Assembly: GCF_954871325.1 (NCBI RefSeq) | Contig: NC_088778.1 | Location: 2,885,743-2,949,742, forward strand | Direction: 5' to 3' | Source: Gordionus sp. m RMFG-2023 | Lineage: Eukaryota; Nematomorpha; Gordioida; Chordodea; Parachordodidae | Length of the DNA: 64,000 nucleotides | Made by a program: the position numbers and the translations under genes | Shown: piece by piece, positions 12,401 through 24,720 of the stretch | Layout of the letters: every line of letters begins with the position of its first letter | Position numbering within the stretch: the first letter of the stretch is position 1 | The notes under the pieces: model-generated | Told to the model about the DNA's origin: nothing | The model's input: the letters and a program-made list of their open reading frames with translations, nothing else | The model's database searches: none

Positions 12401-15400
12401 AAAATTAATATTATTTTATAAAATATTTTATAATTAAATTAAAATGTTCCCTCCATATATATATTTAGACTGTTTTATATGTTGTGTATGATTTTTAAAT
12501 TATCTATTTTCTAAATATAATATGAATTTTATTAATAACAGTTTTTATAAATTATAAATAGAATCTAATCCATATCAAACCATCTTCTCTTATTTCCTTA
12601 ATAATTCTGATAAGTATATAAATCTTTTGATTCGTGTGGCTTCAATGTGTAATCGCTGTTCTTTAATAAACTCATAAAATTAATTAACTTAGATTAATCT
12701 TACTAAAAGAATTTGAAGAGTTGCATAAAGTTTAAATCTAATATGACTTCTGATAAATGGAATATCGGTGACGACTGTGTAATTCAAAGAATATATATTA
12801 ACAAAATAGATGGGTATTATTGCATTTTTATAAAATTTGGTAGTTACCAAATTTCTTTATGATATAATACTCTGTATCCTTACCCAAATGTCACCCGGAA
12901 ATAGAATTTCAGATTAGAAAAATTTATATACTGACTATTTCAAAGCAATTTATATACAGGAAAATAATAGAAGGAACTAACCTCTTTTCCTCCTCTCTCT
13001 TTACTATCCTTCCTTCTATAATCTTGATCCTTATATAATATTAAATCGTCGGATTAAATAAATGTTTATTAATTTCTGTGTAATAAAATACATTTAAGAT
13101 TGCAAATGTAATTTTTGGCCTTTCATAATTTATTTTACACTTTTATATTTATTAATAAACTAAAAATATAGTTTCTAACCAAATACCAAAATAATTAAAA
13201 ACTCCTCACGAATTTTTTTATTTTATTTGAAAAAGTATTCTTATTTTTAAAATATGAATATTTAAAAAATAGTTTTCTAGTGATATCAGTTGTAAAGTTA
13301 AATTCTTTCATGTTTTTAAGTAAAATACTACTACTGTGCTATGTTAGAAATATAAATTTAAAAATATCACTGAATATATATCCAGAGCCTTGCCTTATAA
13401 TAGAAATTAAAAGGCAAAAATATTTGTATTCTAAATGTTTATTATGATTCGTTATATAAAAAATTCAATCATATGCACAATATTTTTACCTGTAGGTTTA
13501 GTTTCTTGCTCTAATTTATTAACATGCATACTTTAAAAAATTATGTAAAAATATTTTACCAAAGTTAAGAGTAAGGCTTTCATTTCCCAATCCTAATATA
13601 TAAATTATTATTGTTATATAATTATTTATCATTTGTTAATTTACTAATTCCGATCAGCAAATTTGAGACTTAAGTTGTTTTTAAATAAGTAAATGAGAAG
13701 TGAAATTCAATATAATTGGGATAGTAACATACTTTGAATGTAAATGTCGGTGTGATTTAAGTAAGCTATAAAAAATATAAACATATTTTATGAAAATTCT
13801 TATAAGTAAAATAAAAATACATACTATACATATATCTGGTAACATTGTCTATAAATATTAAAAGAAAGATTAATAGTTGATTCATACCGAGAATATAAAA
13901 TATCAAAATAATTCACATCTATCCGAAAGCAATATATTTATACCAATCGTGGTATCCAAAAACTAATTATTCGGAAGAGGGCAAAATACCTTAACAAATT
14001 AATCAACAAAAAGATCCATAAATTAACAAGCACGAATACCTTTTTGATCAAACAAAAAGTTAGCTTTGAAATAATACTTTACGTAAGTTATTTAAATATT
14101 CGTGGCTTTTCATAGGAGGGTTAGTAATTTTTTTTAAAAAATTATTTTATTTTTATATAATTTTAAATAAAATTTCCGTCTATCTCTATTACACATAATA
14201 TTCATATAAATAGATTATGTTTAATTAAATTAAGATTTAATAAAGGTTAACATAAAAGAATATTATTAGTATTAATTATATAATGAATGAGATTTTCAAA
14301 TTGATAACTAATTATTTAATAAACCTTTAATGTTTATAATTCCGCCATCTAATAAATAAAGAATAATAATATATAAGATAATAATATAGAGTTCTAATCC
14401 AATAAATACCTTCTTTTTCACAAAAGAAATTTGGGCCCGCTTGAATAATTGATTTTAATTTTTTATATGATGCTATATATTAATGATGACTTACTCTCAT
14501 TACTCCTACATATGATAACATTTGGCTCTGTACAAATTTTTATGATTTAAAAAAATATATAATTTACAGGATGATTATGCGATATATGGTAATTGTGAAT
14601 AAATGTTAACATATTTTATCGATGTAATAAAATATATAATTAATATGATAATCTAAAAAAAATAAATTAAATTTTGTTTAGTAAAGTAGAAACAGTTATA
14701 AATCTTTTTCTTCTAAGTTCATCAAAAATTTTGTATTTTTAAATGTCAATAAATATCAAGCTAGAATTAATTTGTTCTAATAAAACTTTCCCACTATTAT
14801 TTAAATACATTAATAAATGAATTGTTTAAACTATTCCAATGCCATTTTATATAAGGTTTATTTTTCTCTAGTGATTTAGATTGGAATGTTTCTTCTTTAT
14901 TTCAGACACTTAACAGTGATTCATCTTCTCAAATAACATTTTGCCATTTTTGTAATATCGCCTTAACTTTATTGAACATTCTAATATGTCTTCTTGATTG
15001 ATCTTGAGTAGACGGTTCTCATTGGATTTGCACCATGCAGAGGTTTTATTATACAGGAGTGAAATAGCTTAAGGCATTATATCTTTAAAGAAATCCGCAT
15101 TTTTTTTAGACCTTAGTGTATATTTTATATATTGTTATGAAATCTAAAATATATTTGCATAATGTTTAAACAATACAATTAGCGAACTATTAAACCTAGC
15201 TATATTTTTTTATTACCAATCTTATTTTATATTGACATTAAATTTAATTTAAGATATGATATATTATAAATACAGTTTATAGAAACAATACCAACGATAG
15301 AACTTAGAATCGTTAATGATTTTAAGATTAGTTTGCAAACATAACTGTAACACTGGCCACATGTGATTTCTGGAACACCAATATTTACAGCCTATGTCTT

Positions 15401-16500
15401 CTACATTGTTGTTTTCAGAGACCTAGTCATTCTATCATCAATATCATGTTGGGAAGCACAAATATTCTTTCTACACTGGAAGAACCCTCTTACCTCACCC
15501 TTGACAAACAGATCAGACCTAATGAACCCTAGTTCATTGGAACAAAGCCCCTTGCTTGGATTATAATGCTTAGATTGTTTTGCCTGATCTTTTTCTACCA
15601 ACTTCACCCTGAGAGCATAAAACTCATAAACTTATAAATACAGTCATCTAAACAACCTATTGTTTATTCCGGTGATATCAGATACCTTTGGTTAATTTGG
15701 ACATCAAGTCTTGAACTTTATTTCAAAACATTTAGGAAAAAAGGTACAAAGTAGACACAAGCGACCCATAGGTGGGTTGATCAAAATTTCCTATCCAATT
15801 GTATTTTTATACCTGGATCTTGAAATTATATTTTTTTTTAAATTAGTTTCCCTTAAATGTATTTTATAGAGACAGGATATCTGTGCAGATAGGTTTTATA
15901 ATTAAAATTACTTTTTTAGATGGAATTTAGATTGTTTGAAAAATATTTCTATGACTATGACAAAACAATCTGATTGCAATAAGGATATAAGAAATAAATA
16001 TTTTATTTAAATTGAAATACCTTCTTTTGTCATCTGAACTATTAACAAAAAAAATGTAAAAGTTAAAGAAATATATAAAAATTTTATTTCAAAATTAATT
16101 TCAAAAATTTAATTATATTCCTTTCTAATACTACTCTTATTCAATTTGGCTATGATAATCGTATATGTATTAATTATTTAGGTCTGATAAGTTTATTTAT
16201 AGAAGAATATAAAATTAATCATAATTATTCTAGTTTATGTCTGTTTTCAATTTTATGGGCGGTGATTTGAATTCTAATAGTATGAGGTTTTTTCAAAATA
16301 TTTGTAATATGTAACTTCTTTTTTTTAAGTTGATTTTGATTTATATTATTTAGTTAAGATTAAAAGAAATGTATAGAATTTGTTTTAAATGTTCCGAATT
16401 TAAATATAATGGAAGCTAAATTTGCTGATATCCCCATTATTATTTTTGTATCTCCTCAGAATAATTATTCCTAATTTATTTGCTATAATACCCTAAACCA
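9440..16500. repeat. Large diverged repeat, fullest copy (about 7 kb)
   Basis: This is the best reference for the family. Its left third matches 900-2,950 and its right part matches 24,700-28,200 and 28,850-32,770. Landmarks in order are GTTCC.CGAAATCTTTTG (11,627), GTTCCCTCCA (12,445), AAGAGTAAGGCTTTCATTTC (13,568), ACCAATCGTGGTATCCA (13,941), GCTTAGATTGTTTTGCC (15,568) and AGAGACAGGATATCTGTGCA (15,869). No protein frame survives across copies. A GC-richer island at 15,350-15,620 has ORFs on both strands, but the frames do not match in the other copies. I cannot name the family. Confidence 0.65.
9456..9680. repeat. Local tandem duplication, one copy carrying a (TTCTC)n run
   Basis: About 100 bp containing TTTCTACTTTATTTAATTCA, AATTATTAGATGGT and GAAAATACTGGGATATGAAT is repeated directly, starting near 9,456 and 9,580. 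The first copy has a TCTTC-type pentamer run at 9,500-9,528 that the second lacks. The slippage run therefore grew after, or was lost from one copy after, the duplication. Confidence 0.8.
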
Positions 16501-17480
16501 ACAGAACTAAAAAAGTATCTTCTCTTTTTTGAGGGGGTGAGGGCTAAAATCATATTTAATATATTTTGATATAGTTGTCAAAGTAAACTAATGAAATATT
16601 TTTCAAACAATAAGCCTCAGAGTGAGGGGGAGAGGATTAATAATTCTAAAACATTTCAAATTCATTAAAAATATGGTCACCGCGGCATTATAAATTGAAT
16701 AATAGATTCATTAATGAAAGATGGAGAATTATGTTTACCTTTTGCCCATTGGATTTCTAGAAAAAAAAATCATTTAAAAACATAAAATTAATAATTCATA
16801 TTGGTTTGTTTTACGCAGAAGGGAAAGATTCATTTACAAGATTTAAAGTGAGTATTTCTCTCATAAATGAAATTTTTTAAAAAAATTATTGATAAAGTTT
16901 AAAACCCTTTATTTTTTTAGAAATGTTTACAGCACTAGTTTCGATATTAACATAATTTAATCATTGAAAAAGATACCAAGTGTGGTATTTAAACTAAGTA
17001 GGCAGAAGCTTATTAATCTCATAAATTATCTTTCTTTTCAAAATATAATAAAATCTCGTTATAACTGATCCTCTATAAATTTAATTTTCAACATAGTTGA
17101 TATAACTACAAAACGAATATAAATCAACTGATTCTGGTAAAGAAAAACTGGTTCCTATTAGTTCTATTTTATACAATGGGCAACATATAAATTGGTAATT
17201 TTATTTTCACTAATCTTATGTCGGCTCTCCATAGTTTATTTAATATAATATTAATAGACATAATTATTATATATTTATTAATGTATTTTTAGTATTTTGT
17301 ATAACATAGGTTTTATAAATATTTTAATGGTCATAAAACTAACATTTAAAATTTTCATAGCAAAATTAAAAAATATTCAGTAAAATAGATGAAAAAGTCA
17401 ATAAAGCATAATGCAATCATATGAATTTCCTACTCTGTTTAATAAGTTTTATATTTTTAATATAAAGAGAGTGTAAATTT
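16500..17480. other. AT-rich DNA with no recognisable feature
   Basis: Contains short purine-rich islands such as GAGTGAGGGGGAGAGGATTA at 16,620, but no exon-like frame, RNA gene or repeat end that I can support. Confidence 0.5.
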
Positions 17481-20400
17481 GAAATACCATTATGCTGAAT
17501 AAAGTAAGGTGCAGCCACCACTAAAAATATTTTTTTCAAATCATAAGATAAATGATATTTATTTTTAAAATATTACTTCTAGATAATATTGATACATCGT
17601 AGGCGTCTAAAATATTATTAAATGGATTAGATACCTATTCTATAAATTATATTTTATATACCATATCTTCTTAATATTTCTGTTTTTCCTAAAATAGAAA
17701 AAATTATTAAATTCGTTTTGGTATTCATTTTCAAGTTATTAGTGTATGTAATGTTCGTAACAACATTATTTAGACCTATGCTAAAATTTCCATACTTGCA
17801 AAAGCATGGGTTATTTTAACATATATTTTAATATGGCCAATTTATTTGTACTTATTTAAAAAAAGTAATTGATAAGACACTCTTTTATTTAATAGACAAT
17901 ATCTGTTATTTTTTAATAATGGAAAATTATTTTTTTAAGGTAAGAAAGTTTGTGTTTGTAATTCATTACATAAACAGTGATAATATAATTTTTGTCCTCA
18001 CATTTCCATATTAAATGAAAATGAGGTTCAAAATTATCAATTTTCAATAAATATAATAATTATTTTTCTTTAGCTAACAAAATACCAAAATTTTTTAGGC
18101 CTTCACTTCCGTGAATATTCATTTGAATTGATTGAATTATAACAGGGATCGACTTTTAAAGAATATAAAAAGTGATTCTTTTAAACACCTAACTTCAAAA
18201 TAAGCTTTTATTTTTTATACTTTCCAAAATAATAAAATATGAGGCATATGCATTTAAGAAAATATATTATACTTTTTCTATAAAGAAAACATAATTGTTA
18301 AACATTAAGAAACTAAAATTTGGGAAGTATCAAAAATTTTATATTCAATTTGTTAATATATCGTTTTTAAATCAATTTATACCGTAAAGTAACTTTTTAC
18401 TTTGTCGATTGATTTTTGTTATTTCTTTTATTTTACATTATAATATTATCTACTAACTAATATTTTCTTTTTTTATTTTGTTAATACTTTGATGGTTTAA
18501 CCTAAAATTGATAACGTTTATATGGTTTTTATTATTTATTATTAACATATTAAATAAATGTCATATATAAAGGGTCGAAAAGAAACAAAAGGACAGCAAA
18601 AATATGATGCTCGATATGAAATATAACTTTCATTTTCTCATTTTAGATTTATATTAGTTGTTAGTTATTGTCATTACTAGAATCAACGTGTCTATCAAAT
18701 TATTTATATATCCAGTCCGATCTAACTTGTACGATACAATTGAGTAGAAAAAAATATTTAATTTCATAGAAAATGCTCGTTGTTCGAATTAAATATATTT
18801 TATTAAATTTTATATATGATGTTCAAATTGAAACGGGATTAATAGTAAAGAAAATGTTGTTCTTCCATATTTTGTGATCATAATTGTTTGAAAATCATGA
18901 AAGCCATTTAAGAATTTTTAAAAAAACATGTATTTTGTTTAAAAAATTGTTTTTATTAAGTTTTTTTTTAATAAGAATTGAAAATTTTTTCAGAAAGATA
19001 ACTTATTATAAAATAATTATATTGGAAAAAAACTCTTTCTGAATATCTACAAATTTTTTTTAGTAACAAATTTTAATTTGGGATGTTGTAGTATACCACT
19101 CAAAAGTTAAAATAATAATTAATGAAAAATATATTATATTAATCAAATCATGATTACCTAAATATATTGTCACGCTGCCATTAATGTTCTCTACATTTAA
19201 AAATTTTTATAATAGTGGTAAGCATATAATTCTCGTGAATACATTTATTTTAAATTCTGATAATAAAAATTTATTAACAATCTTTTTTTTTACTTAGAAA
19301 TGTTAATCCCGCTTCTTTCAAAATAAATTTTCAAAAATATATGATTGAAATTTTTATAAAGAATTTAGTAATAAGTGAATAATCATGAATTTACTTTGAT
19401 TTGTATTTCGGTCTGTTATATCTTTTAATATAATAAATATAATACTATTTTATAAAATCAATATAAATTTACTAAAAAATTTACAGTGAAATGGTGATTA
19501 AATGTTGCACGTTTTCTCCCTTTCACCTTTTAAATAATCTAGTCTAAAAAATCTTATTATTAAATATTTTTAGACTGATGCATTTTACAAAAATAATAAA
19601 ATTTTAATATAAATTAATCGATTGTTCTATAAAAATAAAAGTAATTTTTCAAAAAATAAGATAAATAATTAAGGTTGGATACTTTAAAGTAAAAGTAATT
19701 TTGATATATCGTTTAATAAAAATGCAAATTTTAGAACTTAAATATAAAATAACAAACACTAAAAAACTGAGCACGCTCAAATAATTTTAAATGATTATTT
19801 TGAAAAAGATGTTGGTAAGAGTAAGATCAAAGGTTTTCTCAAATCCGATTATTTGCTCTCTTCTTTCACTTATTTTCCACTTCTACTTATAGTACCTTAT
19901 ATAGTTTTCCAGACATATTTAAGTCTCCTACTATTATCACTACATCATCCTCGGAAATTTTCTTCCGAATTTAATCTAGCACATATCTATAATTTTCATT
20001 CTTTAGTATTAGAGTATAATTTGAGAGGCTGGGTAGGATTGATCAATGCAGAGTTTTATCTAGAAATTCTCTTGACTTCTATCAATGTGTGTTAGATCAT
20101 GCCTTTAAATGATTTCACATCATCTTTATTTTTTGAAGATTTATTTTAGTAGAATTTGTAACCCCTCTCCAATTAGTTGTATCATTTTTATCGCTTAATA
20201 CATGCTATGTCATAAATCTTGTCTAACATTGGTGTCAATTGTCTCGCCTTTCCTAGTAACAATGTTTAAACTGGTGTAACGAGTAGTTTTGGCTTACGTC
20301 TTAACTTTATTCACAAGATGGTGGTTCACATCATTAGCCGCCTCACTTGGAGAGAACATTTGAAAATTTAAAATTCCATTCTTGAGGATCTGCGAACCTT

Positions 20401-21500
20401 GTTTACTTGTCAAACTTTGTGGCACTTAGATAATTAATATAAATAAGGAATACTGGAAAATTCCACAGAACTGAGATTCAGAATAGGGATTTATTTTCAG
20501 TTAAATTAAATTTTCAAAATTATGAATAACTTTTAAAAAAAAATTTTATTCCTGCGAATTATATTTGAACACAGAGTTTTTTACAAAATAAATAAGCATT
20601 CATATATTAAGATATTAATATTCCTAGAACAAGATATACTCCTTGCTGGGTATTTTACATGCTTAGATCATTTTGTCAGATACTTTTCTATCAACTCCAT
20701 CACGAGAACAGAAAACAAATATTAATAAATAAAACCATTTAAATAACCTACTATTTCATTCGCTTGTAACAAACACCTCTAGTTCATTTAGACCTTAATT
20801 TCTAAATTTTTTCAAAGCAATAGGTTAAACTACGAGTAATCACAGGCGATACAACAGACCATCAGAATGCCGATTTAATGTATTTTATATTAAATTTTTA
20901 AGTCATGCTGAAATCTTAAATTAAAATTTCTATTATTGTAATTGGTTTTTTTTAATGTATTTTATTTCGATTATTTTTTTTCTAATTAATATTCCTTATG
21001 ATCCTTTTAGACAAATAAAGATGTTTTATATATTTAAATTAAATTAAATATTGTTAAACATTATTCTAAAAATAAAATATAATAAATAAAAATAGTAAGA
21101 ATATGTAACACATAAGCTCCTAATATCTAACTCAAATTATTATAATTGAAAATAGTCATTTTATCATGTAACATTTAATATATTCTAAATCTATTAAAAT
21201 TATAAATATAAAATTTTCAAAAATATTACGTTTTATTAGAGGTCTGTTTTTTTGTTCTATATAAATATTGTGCTATAAATTATTAATTTTCCTTAAATTA
21301 TCTTACCTATGTTAAGTGTAAGGATATCATTTACAGGGCCTAATATAGTCAAGTATAATGATTATAAATAAGTTATTTCGAAATTTACAAATTTACTTAT
21401 TCCGATTTCCAAATTTTGAACTTGGAATATTATAAAATATAGTGAATTTTAAGTGATATTATATGCAGATAATAGTATACTTATGATGTTATGGTTCATA
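17480..21500. repeat. Rearranged partial copies of the large diverged repeat
   Basis: The piece at 17,520-17,700 resembles 11,480-11,690, sharing TCTAAAATATTATTAAATGG followed by CTATTCTATAAATTATA-type sequence. The piece at 20,640-20,850 resembles 15,550-15,780, sharing a CTTTTTCTA.CAACT.CATC segment and then ACCTA.T.TTTATTC. The piece at 21,300-21,450 resembles 13,560-13,690. Their order shows deletion and rearrangement within the array. The ORF at 19,853 has no counterpart in other copies and is not supported as a gene. Confidence 0.5.
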
Positions 21501-22400
21501 GAATATAATTTCTCTATAATTATTATAAATATTTTATTTATAATTTCTATAAGTAATATTCTCACCATATTTATCATTTATCTGGACTATATATATCATA
21601 TTAAAATACGACATAAATTATGGTTGACAATGACAACATTATAATATTGAAAATTCCAGTACAAGTAAATTTAAAAATTGGTTAATGATTATAACTCAAA
21701 ATTGATTACCTTTTTTAGTGTTCACAATATCATTTTCTATAGCTGAATACATGTATCAATGTATAATGCAAAAAAAAATATCTTAAAATATACTTTTAAT
21801 TTCACATGCAGAGGTATCTTAATTAATTATGAAATAAATTATTAATTAATCAAAATTAATACAAAGTAAAGGTTATTTACTTATTTCACAAATCGTTATT
21901 TTTGAAACTAAACCGGTTATACTACTTAGAACTAAACAGGTTATTTTTGAAAATATAAATAGAGAGTTATATAGTTTTCAATGAAAAATTGGAAAATATT
22001 GATTTCAAATGAGTTTCATATTTTAAATATAATAATAGCTTTAAGAAATTAATTAATATAATTTTTTAAAAAGTGATACAAAATTGTAAAAACTTAGAGT
22101 ATATTTTAAAAAATCGGAGCATTATAATAAATTCTCAATTGTCTTTGAACAATTAATTTTAAAAAATAAGCACTATTTACCATCATTGTGGGCTTCCAAT
22201 TCTAATAAAATAATATGGTATCACATGTAAAATATAATCCAATTATAATATAAATAGTTACTTACTTTTTATGAACACAAAAATTAAAATGATAGTGGAT
22301 GGAATAGTGAAATAATTTATCATTTTTTTAAATTTAAAAATATTTTTTTAATATATTGGATAATAAAAATATCTTGCTGTTTATATAGTTAACTAGCATA
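21500..22400. other. AT-rich DNA with no recognisable feature
   Basis: Low-complexity A/T sequence with short chance ORFs only, including one at 21,453 whose reading is almost entirely Ile, Tyr, Leu and Met. Confidence 0.5.
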
Positions 22401-22409
22401 AACAGACAT

Positions 22410-22800
22410 TTATTAAATGTTCTAAATTTAAAAGTTTTAAAAAACTAATTTAATATACTTTTATCTAAAATATAATGTATAAAATATGTTTTTAATTAAA
22501 TTTTATACAAGGTGTTTTTGTACTTGAATTTTTATTTTTGTTTTTATTAGAGCGAAAATAATATAGCAAAATATATAATATAATAATTATTTTAAAACAT
22601 TTGTTAAAGGTTCTAAAAAAATATTTTAAAAAACTAATTTAAAATACTTTTATCTAAAATATAATGTCTAAAATATGTTTTTAAACATATATAAGGGATA
22701 GGGTTATTGTACTTGTATTATTTTTATTTATTTTAAATTGAATAATTATTTTAAACATTTAAATAATCTAAATTTAGAAAAATATCTTAAAACAAAAATA
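22410..22800. repeat. Tandem repeat, about 190-bp unit, two and a part copies
   Basis: TATCTAAAATATAATGT.TA followed by AAATATGTTTTTAA recurs at about 22,462 and 22,652, each preceded by AAAAAACTAATTTAA. A weaker third partial unit follows. It abuts the GC-rich hAT-like end at 22,812-22,858 and may be that element's interior. Confidence 0.65.
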
Positions 22801-22811
22801 TAATAAAAATA

Positions 22812-22859
22812 CGGCCCGGCTCGATTACTTGGGCCGGACTTAGGGACTGCAGGTCTCTG
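22812..22859. mobile_element. Terminal fragment of the CAGAGACCTGC hAT-like family
   Basis: Carries CGGCCCGGCTCG and GGGCCGGACTTAGG and ends GACTGCAGGTCTCTG, the same end as at 9,038 and 48,423. The left half was not found, so the element is truncated or its interior is the 190-bp repeat to the left. Confidence 0.55.
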
Positions 22860-23797
22860 GTATTTATCAATAAATTGAATAATTTTAAATAATATAAACC
22901 ATTTAAAATTGACAAATATGTATTTATATTATATGACAATTATTATTTTAATTTTTCGTGATTCAAATTTTCGAATATTTGTTTTCGTATAACTTACAAA
23001 TCGAATACAGATCAAAAGTACTTGTTATCGAATCTGGTGGCACGGAAAATAAACGAATGATTCGACATGATAAATAAATATTATGATTTATATTACTTAT
23101 GGTAAATTGTATGCTAGTTAATTGATCTCTTGAGAATGAATGTTGCATATTACCATGCAATGATTTATTTTAATCTTATTTAAAATAAATTTTAAAAAAT
23201 CTAAATATGTAAAGATAAAATGCATAGTATACTATTTTTGGTTCACAAGAGGGAGTCATAATTATATGTGAAAGTTTAATAACATGAATTAAAAATATTT
23301 TCATATCTTTAAAAAAACGAAGGTTGCTATAATGCAATATTGGTTATTATAATAAATAATATGTGATTTTATATAGTTATTTTATAAATAGTAATCATAT
23401 TAGTATATACAGGAAGATGTTAAATCTCAAAAAAAAACTAAATAATATTTAACATATATGTTAGAGTCAATGTGTACATTGCCTGATTTTTTTCGGCAAT
23501 GTGTTATAGTGGTATGCAGGGTGAATTTGTTATTTCAGAAATGTACAGATTGCCTGGTTAAATTAGGCAGTGTGTTTTTTTTTAAATATTATATTATTAA
23601 TAATTTTTTTATTATGAATAATTCTTTCCTTATTATTAATATAGTATTTTTAATAAAGTAATTAAAAGTATTTGAATATAATAAAATTATATTAAGAATA
23701 AGAAAAATAAATGTAATAGCTATTAATAAAAAACAAATTAATTTATTCTCTCCATCAATTCTTCTCAGCTGTTCCTGTCATGCTCGTTCCTGTCATG
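22860..23797. other. AT-rich spacer with a short imperfect direct repeat
   Basis: TGTACA.TTGCCTG and GGCA.TGTGT occur twice, at about 23,471 and 23,541. Nothing gene-like was found. Confidence 0.4.
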
Positions 23798-23805
23798 CTT
23801 GTTAT

Positions 23806-24028
23806 TAGTGTTGTTAAACGGCTCGTTTTGAGCCGATTTTTAAAAACGGCTAACTCGCTATTTCACCCAGAATAATATAACTTAAGCCTAAGCATTTTGC
23901 TTGTAGAAGGAACCAAGGTTAGGACATCTATTAGAGAAATCTCAAGGCTTGGGCTAAATTTTTCAGGCTAAAATATCGAGTTAGCCGTTCTTAAAAATCG
24001 GCTCAAAATGAGCCGTTTAACAACACTA
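23806..24028. mobile_element. hAT MITE, TAGTGTTG family, copy 2 (best preserved)
   Basis: A 223-bp element with long inverted ends, TAGTGTTGTTAAACGGCTCG against its near-perfect complement ending GAGCCGTTTAACAACACTA. It has exact 8-bp flanks CTTGTTAT at 23,798-23,805 and 24,029-24,036. The subterminal GAGTTAGCCG/CGGCTAACTC pair extends the pairing to about 50 bp. The 8-bp duplication and TAGTG end assign it to hAT. It is non-autonomous, with no ORF. Confidence 0.93.
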
Positions 24029-24249
24029 CTTGTTATCTTAATAGTCTTATCATTAGCTCCTCGATTCATTAGATTGACCATCATCATTATTCATAATCAT
24101 ATAGTTTATATTGGGTAGAATAATAAGAATGAAATCGAATCGTCCAAAATAAAAGAATGAGAATTGAATTTATCCTTTTTAATGAGAATTTGTTTTGCGT
24201 TTTCTCTATTTCTTTTATTATCGCGTTTTAATTTATTTTTTATTTTGTT

Positions 24250-24720
24250 TAATCTTTATTGAATCGTGTATTGATTTGTTCTTTATTAATTTTTACATTC
24301 CATCACGTTCATCACATAATCTTTAAAATGACCCGTAAACTGTTTATTCTTATCGGTCTTTCATTCCTTTCTATGTCTCTTCCCCTTTCAAAAATCCTTA
24401 TCGGTTCATTGTTTATACCTGCTGTCTCGCATGTTCTTTTCTTTATTTGATCTAATGTGCCTTCCAATAATTTTGCATTCAATGTCGATTCTGTATAATA
24501 ATTCACTTTCTTTTTCTACGACAATATCTTTGCCCCATTTGTTTTTAAAAAATGTCTTGTACCACACGTTGTCCCTTTAATTATTATCCTATTAGCTGTT
24601 ATCCTTGTCGTTATTTTTTCATTGTTAATTACTAGTTTTAATAAGTCCCATTTTATTCTTGTGTCTTGTGAGAATAATAATTTGCTTGGTGCTATGATAC
24701 TGTTCGGAGCATTTCGATGA
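24250..24720 (-). pseudogene. Decayed coding sequence, possibly LINE ORF1-like
   Basis: On the minus strand a largely open, Lys/Arg/Glu-rich reading runs from about 24,640 to 24,312 with one stop and one frame change. It includes LLEGTLDQIKKRTCETAGIN and then RIFERGRDIERNERPIRINS. The I.R.GR....RPI.. pattern recalls the end of the RNA-binding domain of LINE first ORFs, but the match is only suggestive. The plus-strand ORF over the same bases is Leu/Ile/Phe-rich and less convincing. Confidence 0.25.

Noticed and set aside
15363-15607. Overlapping ORFs on both strands that look like a small gene
   Set aside because: The island recurs in other copies of the large repeat but neither reading frame is kept there, so it is unlikely to be coding.
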